DNA of 6,586 nucleotides, from contig JAGLBH010000097.1 in the NCBI GenBank assembly GCA_018260285.1, positions 1 through 6,586 of the forward strand, in the 5' to 3' direction. Position 1 is the first letter of the stretch; each line of letters starts with the position of its first letter. Of this stretch, positions 4,879 through 6,586 are shown in pieces. Source of the stretch: Arthrobacter sp. (GTDB lineage: Bacteria > Actinomycetota > Actinomycetes > Actinomycetales > Micrococcaceae). The position numbers and the translations under genes are program-made. The notes below the pieces were generated by a model that searched no databases, was not told where the DNA came from, and worked only from the letters and a program-made list of their open reading frames with translations.

Positions 4879-6333
4879 ATGACCGGTCAGACATGTCGCA
4901 CGGCATTCGTCACAGGGGCAACGGGGTACATCGGCGGGCAGCTCGTCGAAGAGCTCGCCTCCCGGGGGTGGGCCGTCAAGGCCCTGACCCGCTCACGCCG
5001 CAAGGCGGAGGGGCAGCTGTGGAGTCATCGCATCGCGGAGGGCTCGGAGCCCGGAGCCGGGCAGGTGGCGGTTCTCGAGGCGGACCTCTCCGATGCCGCA
5101 GGGCTCGCAGAGGCCATGCGCGGGGCGGACGCCGCCTGGTTCCTCGTCCACTCGATGGCCGGCGGGAGCGACTTCGCCCGCGAGGACCGAGAGATGGCCC
5201 AGGCCTTCGCCGAGGCGGCCGAGACAGCCGGTGTCCGCCGCATCGTCTACCTCGGCGGTCTCCACCCGGAGGAGAAGGACACCGCAGCGCTCTCGGACCA
5301 TCTGGCCTCCCGGGTTGAGGTGGGGGAGATCCTCCTCGGATCCTCGGTGCCCACGGCAGCGCTGCAGGCGGGCGTCGTCGTCGGGAACGGCTCGGAGTCC
5401 TTCACGATGCTGCGGCACCTGTCGGAGCGGCTGCCCGGCGCCGTCGGACCCTCGTGGATCTCGAACGAGATCACCCCGATCTCTATTCGGGACGTCCTCT
5501 TCTTCCTGCGCGCCGCGGCAGATCTGCCGCCCGAGACAAGCCGGACGTTCGACATCGGCTCCCCGGACACGATGCCCTACAGCCAGATGCTCCGGGTCTA
5601 CGCCCAGGAGTGCCTCAGCGTGCCGCGCATCGCCGGGACTGCGCCCGTTCTCACCCAGGGGATCGCCGCCTGGGGGATCGCCTTCATGACGCCGGTGAAT
5701 CGCCGCATGACGGAGCCGCTCATCGGGAGCCTCGTGCATGACACGGTCGTCAAGGAGCGGGATCTCGAGGGGCTGGTCGGCACACCCGACGGAGGGCTGC
5801 AGAGTCTCCGGGAGGCAATTCGCCTGGCGGTCGAGGGCGTGGACACCGGACGATGGATGCGCACCGTCCGCAGGGTGGGCGGCGCCGTGGCCCTCACAGC
5901 CCTCGCGGGTTCCCTGCTCACCGACCCCGACAGCCGCTGGTATCGCAGCCTTCGCAAGCCCGCGTGGCAGCCGCCCGGTCTCGCCTTCCCGGTCGTCTGG
6001 ACGGCGCTGTACGCGGACATCGCTCTCGTCAGCGCGCTCGTCATCGCAGACGCCCAGGAAGAGGGCGACGACGACGCGGCCCGCCTCTATGCCACCCGTC
6101 TGGCCGGGAATCTGGTCCTCAATGCGGCCTGGAGCGGTCTCTTCTTCCGGGCTCGCCGTCCTTGGCTTGCCGTCGGAGGGGCCGCTCTGCTGGCGGTGAG
6201 CTCTGCGGATCTCGTCCGGCTGGCGGCCCGGTCGGCCCCGGAGCGCGGCGTGATCCTCGCGCCGTATGCGGGGTGGACGGCGTTCGCCACGGTCCTCAGC
6301 GGGGCCATCGCCCGGCTGAACCGCCGGCGCTAG
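4879..6333 (+). CDS. NAD(P)-binding SDR fused to a TspO/MBR membrane domain (484 aa)
   Basis: Two families are joined in one frame. Residues 1 to about 315 are an atypical, NmrA-like short-chain dehydrogenase. The Rossmann motif is FVTGATGYIGG (Gly13, Gly16, Gly19), followed by ALTRS, LEADLSD, WFLVHSM and RIVYLGGLHP (121-130). Residues from about 329 to the end are a full TspO/MBR domain with five expected helices. Visible signatures are WYRSLRKPAWQPPGLAFPVVWTALY (starting at 354, split by family-typical Trp/Pro residues), NAAWSGLFF (415-423) and APYAGWTAFA (461-470). TspO proteins bind porphyrins and related tetrapyrroles and are linked to oxidative and light stress. In other actinobacteria the two parts are often adjacent genes, so this is a natural fusion; a membrane-tethered oxidoreductase is the inference. 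The start at 4879 has AGAGGGGG six bases upstream. An upstream in-frame ATG at 4804 lacks such a site. Confidence 0.88.
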   Translation: MTGQTCRTAFVTGATGYIGGQLVEELASRGWAVKALTRSRRKAEGQLWSHRIAEGSEPGAGQVAVLEADLSDAAGLAEAMRGADAAWFLVHSMAGGSDFAREDREMAQAFAEAAETAGVRRIVYLGGLHPEEKDTAALSDHLASRVEVGEILLGSSVPTAALQAGVVVGNGSESFTMLRHLSERLPGAVGPSWISNEITPISIRDVLFFLRAAADLPPETSRTFDIGSPDTMPYSQMLRVYAQECLSVPRIAGTAPVLTQGIAAWGIAFMTPVNRRMTEPLIGSLVHDTVVKERDLEGLVGTPDGGLQSLREAIRLAVEGVDTGRWMRTVRRVGGAVALTALAGSLLTDPDSRWYRSLRKPAWQPPGLAFPVVWTALYADIALVSALVIADAQEEGDDDAARLYATRLAGNLVLNAAWSGLFFRARRPWLAVGGAALLAVSSADLVRLAARSAPERGVILAPYAGWTAFATVLSGAIARLNRRR

Positions 6334-6586
6334 AGGATCTCAGGGCGCACGCGCTCCCAGGACTCGATGTCCCCCGGGCGCACCCGGAAGAGCGGGTGCG
6401 GCCCGGGCGTGATCCCCGCGAGGCGGGGCGCCCACTCGGGGCTCCGCTCCTCGGCCTTGGCGCGCAGCAGGCGCAGCTCGTACGCAAGCTGCCCCTCGGT
6501 GACGGGCAGCCGATCCGTCGTCGGAATCCCCTGGATGAGCGAGGCGTTGAAGCGGTAGCCGCGCCGCTCGGCCTCGTCCGCCAGCC
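6330..6586 (-). CDS. Probable pyrimidine-dimer DNA glycosylase, C-terminal 84 residues (partial)
   Basis: A minus-strand frame with no stop enters from the right edge and ends at TAG (6332-6330). It reads LADEAERRGYRFNASLI, then RLPVTEGQLAYELRLLRAKAEER, and ends with GPHPLFRVRPGDIESWERV. The pattern ERRGYRF, VTEGQLAYE plus a closing PHPLFRVxPGxIExWE is what I recall of the pyrimidine-dimer DNA glycosylase / endonuclease V-like family (DNA repair of UV damage). The catalytic N terminus and start codon are outside the window, so activity cannot be judged. Codon use matches the neighbouring chromosomal genes. It is convergent with the SDR-TspO gene and overlaps it by four bases. Confidence 0.65.
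   Translation of the reverse strand, partial: LADEAERRGYRFNASLIQGIPTTDRLPVTEGQLAYELRLLRAKAEERSPEWAPRLAGITPGPHPLFRVRPGDIESWERVRPEIL

Noticed and set aside
1..6586. CRISPR arrays, tRNA or rRNA genes
   Set aside because: No regularly spaced repeats and no tRNA or rRNA signatures were seen on either strand.

Overview
The window is high-GC DNA with strong Shine-Dalgarno sites and dense, often GC-ending codons. This suggests an actinobacterium, probably of the Micrococcales type; the genus cannot be fixed from the sequence alone. The longest departure from this composition is a less GC-rich stretch at about 1955-3780, which carries a phage-defence-type gene.

Layout, left to right. (1) 1-178: one end of an insertion sequence, with the first 29 codons of a putative transposase on the minus strand running off the window. 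(2) 184-1953, minus strand: a two-gene sulfur operon. It encodes a metallo-beta-lactamase/rhodanese fusion resembling persulfide dioxygenase-sulfurtransferase CstB (477-1880), then a 54-residue Cys/His-rich protein (265-429). An 11-bp inverted repeat follows. Two 16-bp CsoR/CstR-type operators (1905-1920 and 1938-1953) control the promoter. (3) 2132-3272, plus strand: an extended -10 promoter, a very short hairpin RNA or leader ending in an intrinsic terminator (2154-2193), and immediately after it an Abi_2 (AbiD/AbiF-like) HEPN-type gene (2208-3272). (4) 3273-3782: about 500 bases without a convincing gene. (5) 3783-4098, plus strand: a third operator of the same type overlapping the promoter of a CsoR-family repressor. 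Its residues (Cys35, Ser60, Cys64) fit a persulfide sensor (CstR) rather than a copper sensor. (6) 4117-4797, minus strand: a CPBP-family membrane protein. (7) 4879-6333, plus strand: an NAD(P)-binding SDR fused to a TspO/MBR membrane domain, divergent from (6) with a perfect dyad between them. (8) 6330-6586, minus strand: the C-terminal part of a probable pyrimidine-dimer DNA glycosylase, whose stop codon overlaps that of the SDR-TspO gene in a shared CTAG.

How it fits together. The CstR-like repressor and its target operon form a persulfide-responsive circuit: identical-style operators sit in front of both. About 1.8 kb lies between the operator sets and is filled by the abi module, so an ordinary sulfur-detoxification locus appears to have been opened by a defence island. 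The most interesting part is that island. Its order of promoter, short structured RNA, terminator, then HEPN toxin-like gene resembles RNA-antitoxin systems. The RNA also contains seven bases complementary to the abi start-codon region.
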